From: Methylobacterium symbioticum
GTDB lineage: Bacteria; Pseudomonadota; Alphaproteobacteria; Rhizobiales; Beijerinckiaceae
DNA length: 55,649 nucleotides
Direction of reading: 5' to 3'
Assembly: GCF_902141845.1 (NCBI RefSeq)
Contig: NZ_CABFPH010000031.1
Span: 1 to 55,649 of the forward strand
Below are positions 18,596 through 27,275 of the stretch, one piece after another. Position numbers and translations under genes: made by a program. The notes below the pieces were generated by a model that had not been told where the DNA came from, did not search any database, and worked only from the letters and a program-made list of their open reading frames with translations. The first letter of the stretch is position 1. Each line of letters begins with the position of its first letter.

Positions 18596-19423
18596 TCAGC
18601 CCCGTGGGGGCGGCGACAGGGGCGCGCCCGCCGCCTTGCCCGGTTTCGCGATGGCCTTGTCTGCGGCCTCGATCGCCTTCCAGCGGTTGGGCTGGGCCAC
18701 GAGGGCGCGCAGCGAGGCGATGTTCGCCTCGGCCTCGGCGGGGCTCATGTCCCTGCGCAGGACCGCCTCGGCTTCGGGGAAGCGGCCCTTCAGCCCCAAA
18801 GCCATGGCGAGGTTGGCCCGCACCCGCGCGTCGGCCCCCGGCTGCTCGGCGGCGCGGCGCAGCACGGCTTCGGCCGGATCGAGCTGCCGTGCGAGCATGT
18901 AGGACAGGCCGAGATTGGACAGGATCGACGGCTCGTTCGGCCGGATCTTGAGGGCGGCCTCGTAGAAACCTTGTGCCCGGGCGTGCTCGCCCATCTGGTC
19001 GGCGGCCGAGCCCTGGGCCGAGAGGATGCGCCAGTCCGGCTGCGAGGGCGTGTGCGCGTTCTGCAGCACCTCCTGCGCCTCCTGGAAGCGGCCGACTTCG
19101 ACGAGGGACTTGCCGTAGGCGCCGAGCACCGCCTGGTTGCGCGGGTTGCGTAGGGCCGCCTGCTGCAGCACTGCCGTCGCCTGAGTCTTCTGGTCGCTGG
19201 CGCGGAGCGCCTGGGCGTAGCGCATGGCGGTCGCGAGGTCGTTCGGGTTCTCGGCGTAGCGGGCGGCGAGGCTGTCGACCTGCTGCCGCTCGATCGCGGG
19301 GCCCGCGCTGCCGATCGACCCGGTGGTCTCGGGCCCGCGCGACTGGCAGCCGGCCATCCCGAGGGCGACGATCGCGCCCGCGAGCAGGCCGCGCATCCGG
19401 GCAGGCCGATGGGCCGTCATCAT
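18596..19423 (-). CDS. TPR-repeat lipoprotein (TadD-like)
   Basis: A 275-residue protein with a lipoprotein signal ending in LGMAGCQS, so it should be anchored to a membrane. At least four TPR-like units follow (for example LATAMRYAQALRASDQKTQATAVLQQA and PSILSNLGLSYMLARQLDPAEAVLRRA). It resembles TadD, the outer-membrane assembly lipoprotein of Tad pili. The other Tad-type genes in this window lie 12 kb away, so a generic role is equally possible. The start at 19423 has a GGGAG site 6 nt upstream. It diverges from the aminopeptidase gene. Confidence 0.8.
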   Translation of the reverse strand: MMTAHRPARMRGLLAGAIVALGMAGCQSRGPETTGSIGSAGPAIERQQVDSLAARYAENPNDLATAMRYAQALRASDQKTQATAVLQQAALRNPRNQAVLGAYGKSLVEVGRFQEAQEVLQNAHTPSQPDWRILSAQGSAADQMGEHARAQGFYEAALKIRPNEPSILSNLGLSYMLARQLDPAEAVLRRAAEQPGADARVRANLAMALGLKGRFPEAEAVLRRDMSPAEAEANIASLRALVAQPNRWKAIEAADKAIAKPGKAAGAPLSPPPRG

Positions 19424-19527
19424 GGAACGCTCCCGCACGCAATGGACCGCAACGGACCGGACGCTTCACGGCCTCGTCGGCACGGTGGTAGAGCGTTAAC
19501 CCTAATCACCGGTTAAGCACCCCGCAC

Positions 19528-20913
19528 ATGCCCGACTCAGACGTCTTCCTCGCTCCCGGCACCGTTGCGATCCCCGTGACTCTGGTCACCGCCGCCGGGT
19601 GGCCTGAGGTCGAGGCGGGATTGGATCCGGCGCAGCGCGCCTTCGCGGCGGCTACCGGCTTCGCGCCGAAGGCCGGCCGGCTCGCCCTGCTGCCGGGTGC
19701 GGAGGGCCAGCTCGCCCGCATCCTGTTCGGCCTCGGTGAGACCGACGCTCCCGCCTATGACCGGCTGCTTGCCGGCAAGCTGCCGGGCCTGCTGCCGCCG
19801 GGCGTCTACCGGATCGAAGGCGCGCCGGTGCCGGCCGAGGCGGCGCTGGCCTGGGCGCTCGGCGCCTACGCCTTCCGCCGCTACCGCGCGCCCGCCTCGG
19901 AGGCCGCCCGCCTGGTGGCCCCGGAGGACGTCGATGCGGCCGAGATCGCGCAGATCGCCTCAGCTGTGGCGAGGGGGCGCGACCTCGTCAACACGCCGGC
20001 CAACGACCTCGGCCCGGCCGAGATCGAGGCGGCCGTGCGCGCGGTGGCCGAGCGGCACGGCGCCGCGGTAACGGTGACTGCGGGCGAGTCCCTGGCGGCC
20101 GAGTTCCCGCTCGTCCACGCGGTCGGCGCCGGCGCGACCCGGCCTCCACGGCTGATCGACCTGACCTGGGGCCGCGCGGGCGCGCCGCGGATCACCCTCG
20201 TCGGCAAGGGCGTCGCCTTCGACACGGGCGGGCTCGACATCAAGCCCTCCGCCGCCATGCTCCTGATGAAGAAGGACATGGGCGGGGCCGCCGCGGCGCT
20301 CGCCGCCGCCGACATGGTGATGGGCGCAGAGCTGCCGATCCGCCTGCGCCTGCTGATCCCAGCCGTCGAGAACTCCGTCTCAGGCGACGCCTTCCGGCCC
20401 GGTGACGTGGTCCGGAGCCGGGCCGGGCTCACCGTCGAGATCGGCAACACCGATGCCGAGGGCCGCCTGATCCTTGCCGATGCGCTGGCGCTCGCCGATG
20501 CCGAGGGGCCGGACCTGATCCTCGATTTCGCGACGCTGACGGGCGCCGCCCGCGTGGCGCTCGGACCCGACCTTCCGGCGGTCTTCACCGAGGACGAGGG
20601 GCTCGCCGCGGAGATCGCCGCCTCGGGCGCGGCGGCGATCGATCCGGTCTGGCGCATGCCGCTGCATGCGCCCTACGCGAGCCTGCTCGATTCGAAGATC
20701 GCCGATCTCAACAACGTCTCCGGCGGTCCCTTCGCGGGCGCGATCACCGCGGCCCTGTTCCTGCGCCGCTTCGCCCCCAAGACGAAGGCCCACGCGCATT
20801 TCGACCTCTACGGCTGGAATCCCTCGACCAAGCCGGGCCGACCGGAGGGTGGCGAGGTCCAGACCGCGCGCCTCGCCTACGCCCTTCTCAAGGCGCGCTA
20901 CGCGCCGGCCTGA
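19528..20913 (+). CDS. Leucyl aminopeptidase family (M17) metallopeptidase
   Basis: A 461-residue M17 aminopeptidase that trims N-terminal residues from peptides in the cytoplasm. The metal and active-site signatures are visible: GKGVAFDTGGLDIKPS (Lys and Asp ligands), MKKDMGGAAAA, and the diagnostic NTDAEGRLILADAL. The N-terminal domain is shorter than in E. coli PepA, as in the PepB-like subgroup of alphaproteobacteria. A TTAACC...GGTTAA inverted repeat (19496-19516) lies just upstream of the start. No clear ribosome-binding site is visible. Confidence 0.92.
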   Translation: MPDSDVFLAPGTVAIPVTLVTAAGWPEVEAGLDPAQRAFAAATGFAPKAGRLALLPGAEGQLARILFGLGETDAPAYDRLLAGKLPGLLPPGVYRIEGAPVPAEAALAWALGAYAFRRYRAPASEAARLVAPEDVDAAEIAQIASAVARGRDLVNTPANDLGPAEIEAAVRAVAERHGAAVTVTAGESLAAEFPLVHAVGAGATRPPRLIDLTWGRAGAPRITLVGKGVAFDTGGLDIKPSAAMLLMKKDMGGAAAALAAADMVMGAELPIRLRLLIPAVENSVSGDAFRPGDVVRSRAGLTVEIGNTDAEGRLILADALALADAEGPDLILDFATLTGAARVALGPDLPAVFTEDEGLAAEIAASGAAAIDPVWRMPLHAPYASLLDSKIADLNNVSGGPFAGAITAALFLRRFAPKTKAHAHFDLYGWNPSTKPGRPEGGEVQTARLAYALLKARYAPA

Positions 20914-21011
20914 CCGGCGCGCCCGGGCCGGGCCGCTGATTTTTCCGCCCGCCGCGATCGCCGACGGCTCGGGCGCTCTTCAGGTGCGGCTCAAACCAAG
21001 CTAAGGGGTGT

Positions 21012-21024
21012 TTGGTATACATCA
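21012..21024. promoter_or_regulatory. GTATAC-centred palindromic site
   Basis: TTGGTATACATCA sits in the GC-rich 249-nt gap after the aminopeptidase gene. A palindromic GTATAC core flanked by TnG/CnA-like bases resembles operators of GntR/FCD-type regulators. No such regulator gene is in the window. Confidence 0.25.
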
Positions 21025-21162
21025 TGGCGAGGCTGTAACCGCTTGCGCGGGAACGGCCGCGCCCTGACGGGGCGACCTCGCCGGCGATGCGTGCGGGCCA
21101 CGCGAACGCGCGGCGCGGCGGCGATCGATAACAAGATCAAGACCGATCAAGGGAGAGACAGC

Positions 21163-22212
21163 ATGGCACGCAACATCCTGATCCTGGGCGCCTCCTACGG
21201 CTCCCTGCTCGGGACGAAACTTCTGATGGCCGGTCACAACGTGACGCTGGTCTGCCGGAAGAAGACCGCGGACCTGATCAACCGCGAGGGCACGGAAGTC
21301 CGGATCAAGCTGCGCGACGAGCCCGAGCACCGGGCGATCCATTCGCGCGACCTGCCGGGCAAGCTCGACGCGATGCCGCCGGAGGATGTGGACGTCTCCC
21401 GCTACGACCTCGTCGGCCTCGCCATGCAGGAGCCGCAATACACCAACCACACGATCCGCATGCTGATGATCAAGATCGCCGAGGCGAAGCTGCCCAGCCT
21501 CTCGATCATGAACATGCCGCCCCTGCCCTATCTCAAGCGGATCCCGGCGCTCGCCGCGATGAATCTCGAGGACGCCTACACCAATGCGGGCGTCTGGGAC
21601 CGTTTCGAGCCCGGGCTGGTCTCGCTCTGCTCGCCCGACCCGCAGGCCTTCCGGCCGCCGGAGGAGGGCGCGAACGTGCTCCATGTCGGCCTGCCGACGA
21701 ACTTCAAGGCGGCGACCTTCGCGGACGAGGCGCATAACCGCCTTCTGCGGGAGCTCGAGGCCGATATCGACGCCGTGCGCCTGGACGGACAGGACGTGCC
21801 GGTGAAGCTGAAGGTGTTCGATTCGCTGTTCGTGCCGCTCGCGAAGTGGTCGATGCTGCTGACCGGCAATTACCGCTGCATCACGCCGACCGAGCCGCGC
21901 TCGATCCGCGACGCCGTGCACACCGACCTGGCGCAATCCCGCGCCATCTACGACCATGTCGATGCGCTCGCCCGGAAGCTCGGCGCCGATCCGAAGGATC
22001 AGGTCCCGTTCGAGAAGTATGCCAAGGCGGCCGAGAGCCTGCTCAAGCCGTCCTCGGCGGCGCGCGCGGTGGCGAACGGGGCGCCCTTCATCGAGCGCGT
22101 CGACCTTCTGGTGAAGCTGATCTCGCACCAGCTCGGCGAGCCGGATGCCGAGATCGACCGCACCGTCGAGACCGTGGACCGCAAGCTCGACGAGCGCATC
22201 ATCGAGGGCTGA
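21163..22212 (+). CDS. Ketopantoate reductase-like NAD(P)-binding protein
   Basis: A 349-residue protein opening MARNILILGASYGSLLGTKLLMAGHNVTLVCRKKT, a Rossmann dinucleotide-binding start like the ApbA/PanE family, including the CRKK stretch that favours NADP(H). The C-terminal two thirds (PLAKWSMLLTGNYRCITP, DHVDALARKLGADP) are helical but lack a convincing ketopantoate active site, so the true substrate is open. The start at 21163 has GGGAGAG upstream (AGGGAGAGACAGC). Earlier in-frame starts lack this. It is monocistronic, with a hairpin after the stop. Confidence 0.75.
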   Translation: MARNILILGASYGSLLGTKLLMAGHNVTLVCRKKTADLINREGTEVRIKLRDEPEHRAIHSRDLPGKLDAMPPEDVDVSRYDLVGLAMQEPQYTNHTIRMLMIKIAEAKLPSLSIMNMPPLPYLKRIPALAAMNLEDAYTNAGVWDRFEPGLVSLCSPDPQAFRPPEEGANVLHVGLPTNFKAATFADEAHNRLLRELEADIDAVRLDGQDVPVKLKVFDSLFVPLAKWSMLLTGNYRCITPTEPRSIRDAVHTDLAQSRAIYDHVDALARKLGADPKDQVPFEKYAKAAESLLKPSSAARAVANGAPFIERVDLLVKLISHQLGEPDAEIDRTVETVDRKLDERIIEG

Positions 22213-22225
22213 GCCCGCATCGCGC

Positions 22226-22247
22226 GGGGCGCGGGTTTTCGCGCCCC
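22226..22247 (+). terminator. Hairpin after the reductase-like gene
   Basis: GGGGCGCG (22226-22233) pairs with CGCGCCCC (22240-22247) around a GGTTTT loop, 14 nt after the stop codon. It lacks a T-run after the stem, so its efficiency as a terminator is uncertain. Confidence 0.45.
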
Positions 22248-22339
22248 GTCGCCCATCCTGGGGCGCGAGCGGATCGCGCCCCTTGGCCTCAGAGCGCTCT
22301 CCGCTGACGTGGTTGCCGGTTCGGTGACAGAGAGCGGCT

Positions 22340-22993
22340 CTATGCCTCGCCGCGGGCGACGAGCGCCTCATACTCGGACACCTCCAGGCGGCCTTCCTTG
22401 GCGACACGGGCCTTGTCCGCGTCGCTGATCACGTCGCCGGCGAGATCGAGGCGCTTCCAGGCGGCGAGTGGCGTCTCGCGGCCTTCCCGCGGGACATACT
22501 TGTTCTGCTCCACCTTGTTGTACTTGTGGATGTAGCGCGGGCAGTTGATCCAGATCTTCGTCACGGCGACGCGAACGAGATACTTGGCCTCGGTGTATTC
22601 GGCCATCAGCGGATCGTCGCGCAGGAGGCTGGCCAGACCCTGGACCCGGATCCGGTGCGGGGTCTCGAAATCGATGAAGAGCAGGCCGACCTTGGCCTGA
22701 CCCTCGATATTGCCCATCGAGTAGAACATGCCGTTGCCGTCGAAGCCGGGGAAGACGAGGGTCGTCTCGTCCACCACCTTCACGAAGCCGGTGCCGCCGC
22801 CCTTGTAGGACACGGTCGGCATCCCGTCCGGATCGACGGTGGAGAGGAAGAACATGTCGCGGCTGCCGATGAAGGCGGCCTCGTCCGGCTGGATCGTCTC
22901 GTGCACCCAATCGGTGTCCAGACGGTTCGCGAGCTTGACCGTACCGAATTCTTCCTGGAGCGCGCGGTGCGCGTCCGAGTAGAGCGATCCCAT
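22340..22993 (-). CDS. Pyridoxamine 5'-phosphate oxidase-family protein
   Basis: A 217-residue split-barrel flavin-binding-type protein. The core DMFFLSTVDPDGMPTVSYKGGGTGFVKVVDETTLVFPGFDGNGMFYSMGN, followed by VGLLFIDFETPHRIRVQG, is typical of PNPOx-like general stress or F420/FMN-binding families rather than of PdxH itself. The C-terminus (CPRYIHKYNKVEQNKYVP) is a feature of a bacterial subgroup. The start at 22993 (MGSLYSDAHRALQEEFG) is the family start. It follows ilvC on the same strand but behind a terminator hairpin, so it is probably a separate unit. Confidence 0.85.
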   Translation of the reverse strand: MGSLYSDAHRALQEEFGTVKLANRLDTDWVHETIQPDEAAFIGSRDMFFLSTVDPDGMPTVSYKGGGTGFVKVVDETTLVFPGFDGNGMFYSMGNIEGQAKVGLLFIDFETPHRIRVQGLASLLRDDPLMAEYTEAKYLVRVAVTKIWINCPRYIHKYNKVEQNKYVPREGRETPLAAWKRLDLAGDVISDADKARVAKEGRLEVSEYEALVARGEA

Positions 22994-23060
22994 CAGCGTG
23001 TCCTCCGGGAGCCTCGTTCCATGGGCCCTTGGGCGCGGTTCTAAGCCAAGCTCGCCCCAT

Positions 23061-23094
23061 GAGAAAGGCCGGTCCCGCCTGGCGGAACCGGCCT
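23061..23094 (-). terminator. Rho-independent terminator of ilvC
   Basis: AGGCCGGT (23066-23073) pairs with ACCGGCCT (23087-23094), with further CCGCC/GGCGG-type pairing inside. On the minus strand it is followed by TTTCTC. A second stem (AGGCCGGGC/GCCCGGCCT) lies between it and ilvC. Confidence 0.75.
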
Positions 23095-23144
23095 CGTCGC
23101 TTCGGCGCAGGCCGGGCGAAGCCCGGCCTGCCACTCCCGAGGGA

Positions 23145-24200
<1,056 letters not shown>

Positions 24201-24842
24201 TCAATCCCGGCCGTACAGGGCCAGGAACTGGTCGACGGCGCGGCCGGCGTCGCGCCGGATCTCGGCCGTGTCGAGGTCGAGCCGGTCGCCGAGCAGGAGC
24301 CGGATCTGGATGTCGCGGCCGACCAGACCGAAGAAGGTCCGGAAAGCCGTTTCGCCGTCCTCGAAATCGAGGATCCCCGCCGCGCGGCCGGCCTCGAGAA
24401 CAGGCTTCACCCGCTCACCGATCGCAAAGCGGCCATTCGCCAGGACGATGCCGCCGAGATTGCTCTTGCCCGAGGCGGCATGGCCGATGGCGATACGGTT
24501 GAGGGCGACCGAGGTGCTGCTCGCGATCACCTCCAGCCAGGTCGCCGCGAAGTCCCGCAGGCTCTCGCGGAGCGTCGCGACGTCGAGGGGCTGCACCGCG
24601 TAGCGGCCGGCATGGACCCGCGAGGCCTGCCACTGCACCGTCGCGGTGAGCAGGCCGTCGCGATCGCCGAACCACTTGTAGAGCGATTCCTTCGAGCAGC
24701 TCGCCCGGCGCGCCACCGCGTCCATGGTGAGCTGATCGCCCTCCTCGACCATCAGCGCCAGCACGGCGTCCAGCACCGCCTGTTGGCGGAGCGAGGGCGC
24801 TTCGGAAGCTGTGTCCTGCTGGGCTGCGGAGTTCGGTGGCAT
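24201..24842 (-). CDS. TetR/AcrR-family regulator upstream of ilvC
   Basis: A 213-residue TetR-type regulator. The DNA-binding domain, QAVLDAVLALMVEEGDQLTMDAVARRASCSKESLYKWFGDRDGLLTATV (split here around residues 20-68), is followed by a helical effector domain with the AefR-like C-terminal pattern FRTFFGLVGRDIQIRLLLGD. A perfect 16-bp palindrome lies 18 nt upstream of the start codon, probably its own operator. It could be co-transcribed with ilvC (36-nt gap), though a link to amino-acid synthesis is not evident. The ligand is unknown. Confidence 0.88.
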   Translation of the reverse strand: MPPNSAAQQDTASEAPSLRQQAVLDAVLALMVEEGDQLTMDAVARRASCSKESLYKWFGDRDGLLTATVQWQASRVHAGRYAVQPLDVATLRESLRDFAATWLEVIASSTSVALNRIAIGHAASGKSNLGGIVLANGRFAIGERVKPVLEAGRAAGILDFEDGETAFRTFFGLVGRDIQIRLLLGDRLDLDTAEIRRDAGRAVDQFLALYGRD

Positions 24843-24859
24843 CGTCCCGCGATCAGTAC

Positions 24860-24875
24860 CGTACCGTACGGTACG
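24860..24875. promoter_or_regulatory. 16-bp perfect palindrome, candidate TetR operator
   Basis: CGTACCGTACGGTACG is identical to its reverse complement. It lies 18 nt upstream of the TetR start on the minus strand, inside a run of GTACC repeats. This position fits autorepression. Confidence 0.6.
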
Positions 24876-24952
24876 TGCCGATAAAGCGATTCGGCATAGG
24901 CGGCAAGGGCCCCCGGGGTCCGAGCGGGATGGCTCGGACCGTTGCACGGCGA

Positions 24953-25597
24953 TCAGCGCGGCAGGTCGAGTCCCTCGCGGGCGAAGACCGCCTGCACGGC
25001 CGGTCGCTCGGCCATGGCGCGCGCATGCTCCGTCCAGGCGGGGAAGCGCGCGGCCATGTCGAACCGGCAGGCCGGACCCCGGCCCCAGGTCCAGAACAGC
25101 AGCAGGTAGGGATCGACGACGCTGTAACGGCCGCCGACCGCCCAGCCGCCGTTCGAGAGACGGACCTCGGTCATGGTGCAGAGGTCGCCGAAGGTATCGA
25201 GCCCTTTGGCCTGGATCTCGGGGAAGGCACTCTCCTCGGCCGTGTAGCGCTCGGGCCTGCGGATATGGGCATAGGTCGGGTGGTGGCTGGTGGAGAGCCA
25301 GCACAGCCACTCGTCCGCCACCGCCTGATCGCGCAGATCCTGCGGCCACAGCCCCGCATCCGGATAGGCGCGGGCGACGTGGCGCAGGATGGCGCTGTTC
25401 TCGGTGAGCACCCAGTCGCCGGTGACGAGCGCCGGCACCCGGCCGCGCTCGTTCACGGCGAGATAGGCACCCGAGCGCTGATCACCGGCCTGGAGGTTCA
25501 GGCGCGCCGTCTCGTAGGGCGCGCCCGTCTCCTCCAGGGCGATGTGCGAGGCCAGCGAGCAGGCTCCGGGGGCATAGTAGAGGGTTGGTGTCGCCAT
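24953..25597 (-). CDS. Glutathione S-transferase-family protein
   Basis: A 214-residue cytosolic GST. The thioredoxin-like N-terminal domain (TPTLYYAPGACSLASHIALEETGAPYE) carries the beta-class-like Ser/Cys start of helix 1 and the glutathione-contacting VPALVTGDWVLTENSAIL. The helical C-terminal domain shows the N-capping SVVDPYLLLFW. The substrate is not predictable. It lies between ilvN (44-nt gap) and the TetR gene, all on the minus strand, so it may be read through from ilvN. Confidence 0.9.
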   Translation of the reverse strand: MATPTLYYAPGACSLASHIALEETGAPYETARLNLQAGDQRSGAYLAVNERGRVPALVTGDWVLTENSAILRHVARAYPDAGLWPQDLRDQAVADEWLCWLSTSHHPTYAHIRRPERYTAEESAFPEIQAKGLDTFGDLCTMTEVRLSNGGWAVGGRYSVVDPYLLLFWTWGRGPACRFDMAARFPAWTEHARAMAERPAVQAVFAREGLDLPR

Positions 25598-25641
25598 GGC
25601 GGCTCCTCCTGGCATCAGCGCGAGCGGCGTGTCGATCCGAC

Positions 25642-26184
25642 CTACAGCGGCTGGGCGCCTCGGCCCATGGCCGCGATGCCGGTGCGGCAGATCTCGACGA
25701 GGCCGATCACCGACATCAGGCGCACGAAGCGGTCGATTTCCTCGGTGGTGCCCGTCAGCTCGAAGACGAAGGAGTTGAGCGTCGCGTCGATCGACTTGGC
25801 GCCGAAGGCCGCGGCGAGCCGCAGAGCTTCGCTGCGGTGCTCGCCCTGGCCGGCCACCTTCACGAGACAGATCTCGCGCTCGATGGCGTTGCCCTGGAGC
25901 GTAAGATCCACGACCCGATGCACGGGCACGAGCCGGTCGAGCTGCGCCTTGATCTGTTCGATCACGGCGTTCGTGCCCGTCGTCACGATGGTGATGCGCG
26001 AGAGATGGCGCGCCTCCTCGGTCTCCGAGACGGTTAGGCTCTCGATGTTGTACCCGCGTCCCGAGAACATCCCCGAGATTCGGGCGAGCACACCCGGCTC
26101 GTTGTCCACGATCACCGCCAGGGTGTGCCGGTTGACCGCCTCGACCCGGACCGGCTCGGGGTAGTGGGTGTTCATCGCGTTCAT
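25642..26184 (-). CDS. ilvN: Acetolactate synthase small (regulatory) subunit
   Basis: The valine-sensing regulatory subunit of acetohydroxyacid synthase. The N-terminal ACT domain (NRHTLAVIVDNEPGVLARISGMFSGRGYNIESLTV) contains the conserved valine-site region. The C-terminal domain ends in FELTGTTEEIDRFVRLMSVIGLVEICRTG. It has 180 residues. Two possible starts, 26184 (MNAMNTH) and 26175, share a GAGG upstream. It should directly follow ilvB, but a 1.09-kb gap separates them, filled by a methyltransferase gene on the other strand. Whether ilvN is read through from ilvB or has its own promoter is open. Confidence 0.97.
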   Translation of the reverse strand: MNAMNTHYPEPVRVEAVNRHTLAVIVDNEPGVLARISGMFSGRGYNIESLTVSETEEARHLSRITIVTTGTNAVIEQIKAQLDRLVPVHRVVDLTLQGNAIEREICLVKVAGQGEHRSEALRLAAAFGAKSIDATLNSFVFELTGTTEEIDRFVRLMSVIGLVEICRTGIAAMGRGAQPL

Positions 26185-26314
26185 GGCCTCGATCGTCTCC
26201 CGCTCTCAACCGTCGCGGCCCTGTCCCGGGCCGGCTGTCCTCAGATCCCTACCGTGTCCCGGTCCCGGCCGCTCGCCTGGACCGTCCTGGGGCCGCGTGA
26301 TATCGGCGCCGCCC

Positions 26315-27259
26315 ATGAATCCCCGACAGCGTGCCCTCCATGCCGTGACCCCGCGCGGACGCATCGGCGTCGAGCTGGGCCCCCTGAACAAGCCGCTGAT
26401 CCGGCGCGAGGACGGCGAGATCCTCTACGCCGACCACCGCTCCACCGAGGACCTGCGCCGCAAATACGCGGAGCACGACACGGTGGTCGGCGCCGAGGCG
26501 AGTCCCATCGTGGAGGTGGACCTCGTCCTCGAGAACCAGTCCCTCCCCGAGGCCCTGGGCCCCCGCGCGCCGGTCGACTACGTCGTGGCGAGCCACGTCC
26601 TGGAGCACATCGCCGACCCGGTCGGCTGGCTCGCCGAGATCGCCGGGATCCTGCGCGACGGCGGCGTGCTCTTCCTCGTGGTGCCCGACAAGCGCTTCAC
26701 CTTCGACTTCTACCGCACCCCCTCGACCACCGGGGACCTCGTCGCCGCCCACCTGACCCGGGCGACGGTCGGCTCCCCCGCCCAGGTCTTCGAGCACGTG
26801 GCGCGGGCCGCCGCCGTCGACGTCCCCGCCGTATGGTCCGGCCGCGGCCGGACGCCGGAGCCGATGTTCGACGGCCAGCTCGCCAGCGCCCTGACCCATG
26901 CCCGGGGCGTCGCCGAGCACGGCTACTATTTCGACGTGCATTGCACGGTCTACACGCCGGTCAGCTTCCTCGCCGTGTTCCGCGACCTGATCGCCCTCGG
27001 GCTGATCCCCTTCGAGATCGCCGAGATCGTTCCGACCCCGCGCAACGCGCTCGAATTCTACGTCACCCTGCGCAAGCGCGAGGGCCTGGACCCCGCCGCG
27101 CGGGCCGCGGCGACGCCGCGCCTCGACGCCGCGCACCACGAACTGCCCGAGGGGCCCGTGCGCGGCGCGGGACGGCGCCTCGCCGCGGCCCTGCGCCTGG
27201 GCTTCCGGATGCTGCGCACCGGCAGCATCCGCGGGCCCGGGGCGGGACGGCACGGCTGA
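26315..27259 (+). CDS. SAM-dependent methyltransferase-like protein inside ilvBN
   Basis: A 314-residue protein with a class I methyltransferase pattern: GVELGPLNKPLIRREDGEILYAD, then VDLVLENQSL, and VDYVVASHVLEHIADPVGWLAEIAGILRDGGVLFLVVPDKRFTFDFYR. That last stretch is the post-motif IV region seen in cell-surface-sugar-associated methyltransferases. The typical GxGxG of motif I is reduced to ELGP. The gene lies on the plus strand between ilvN and ilvB, its end only 16 nt from the ilvB stop. Its Arg/Pro/Ala-rich composition is similar to neighbours. No glycan genes are nearby, so the substrate is unknown. Confidence 0.8.
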   Translation: MNPRQRALHAVTPRGRIGVELGPLNKPLIRREDGEILYADHRSTEDLRRKYAEHDTVVGAEASPIVEVDLVLENQSLPEALGPRAPVDYVVASHVLEHIADPVGWLAEIAGILRDGGVLFLVVPDKRFTFDFYRTPSTTGDLVAAHLTRATVGSPAQVFEHVARAAAVDVPAVWSGRGRTPEPMFDGQLASALTHARGVAEHGYYFDVHCTVYTPVSFLAVFRDLIALGLIPFEIAEIVPTPRNALEFYVTLRKREGLDPAARAAATPRLDAAHHELPEGPVRGAGRRLAAALRLGFRMLRTGSIRGPGAGRHG

Positions 27260-27275
27260 GCCCCCGCCCAGCCGG

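Noticed and set aside
19496..19516. TTAACC...GGTTAA before the aminopeptidase as a CtrA box
   Set aside because: The two TTAA elements are 13 nt apart, not 7, so the CtrA spacing is not met. Only the inverted repeat is mentioned.
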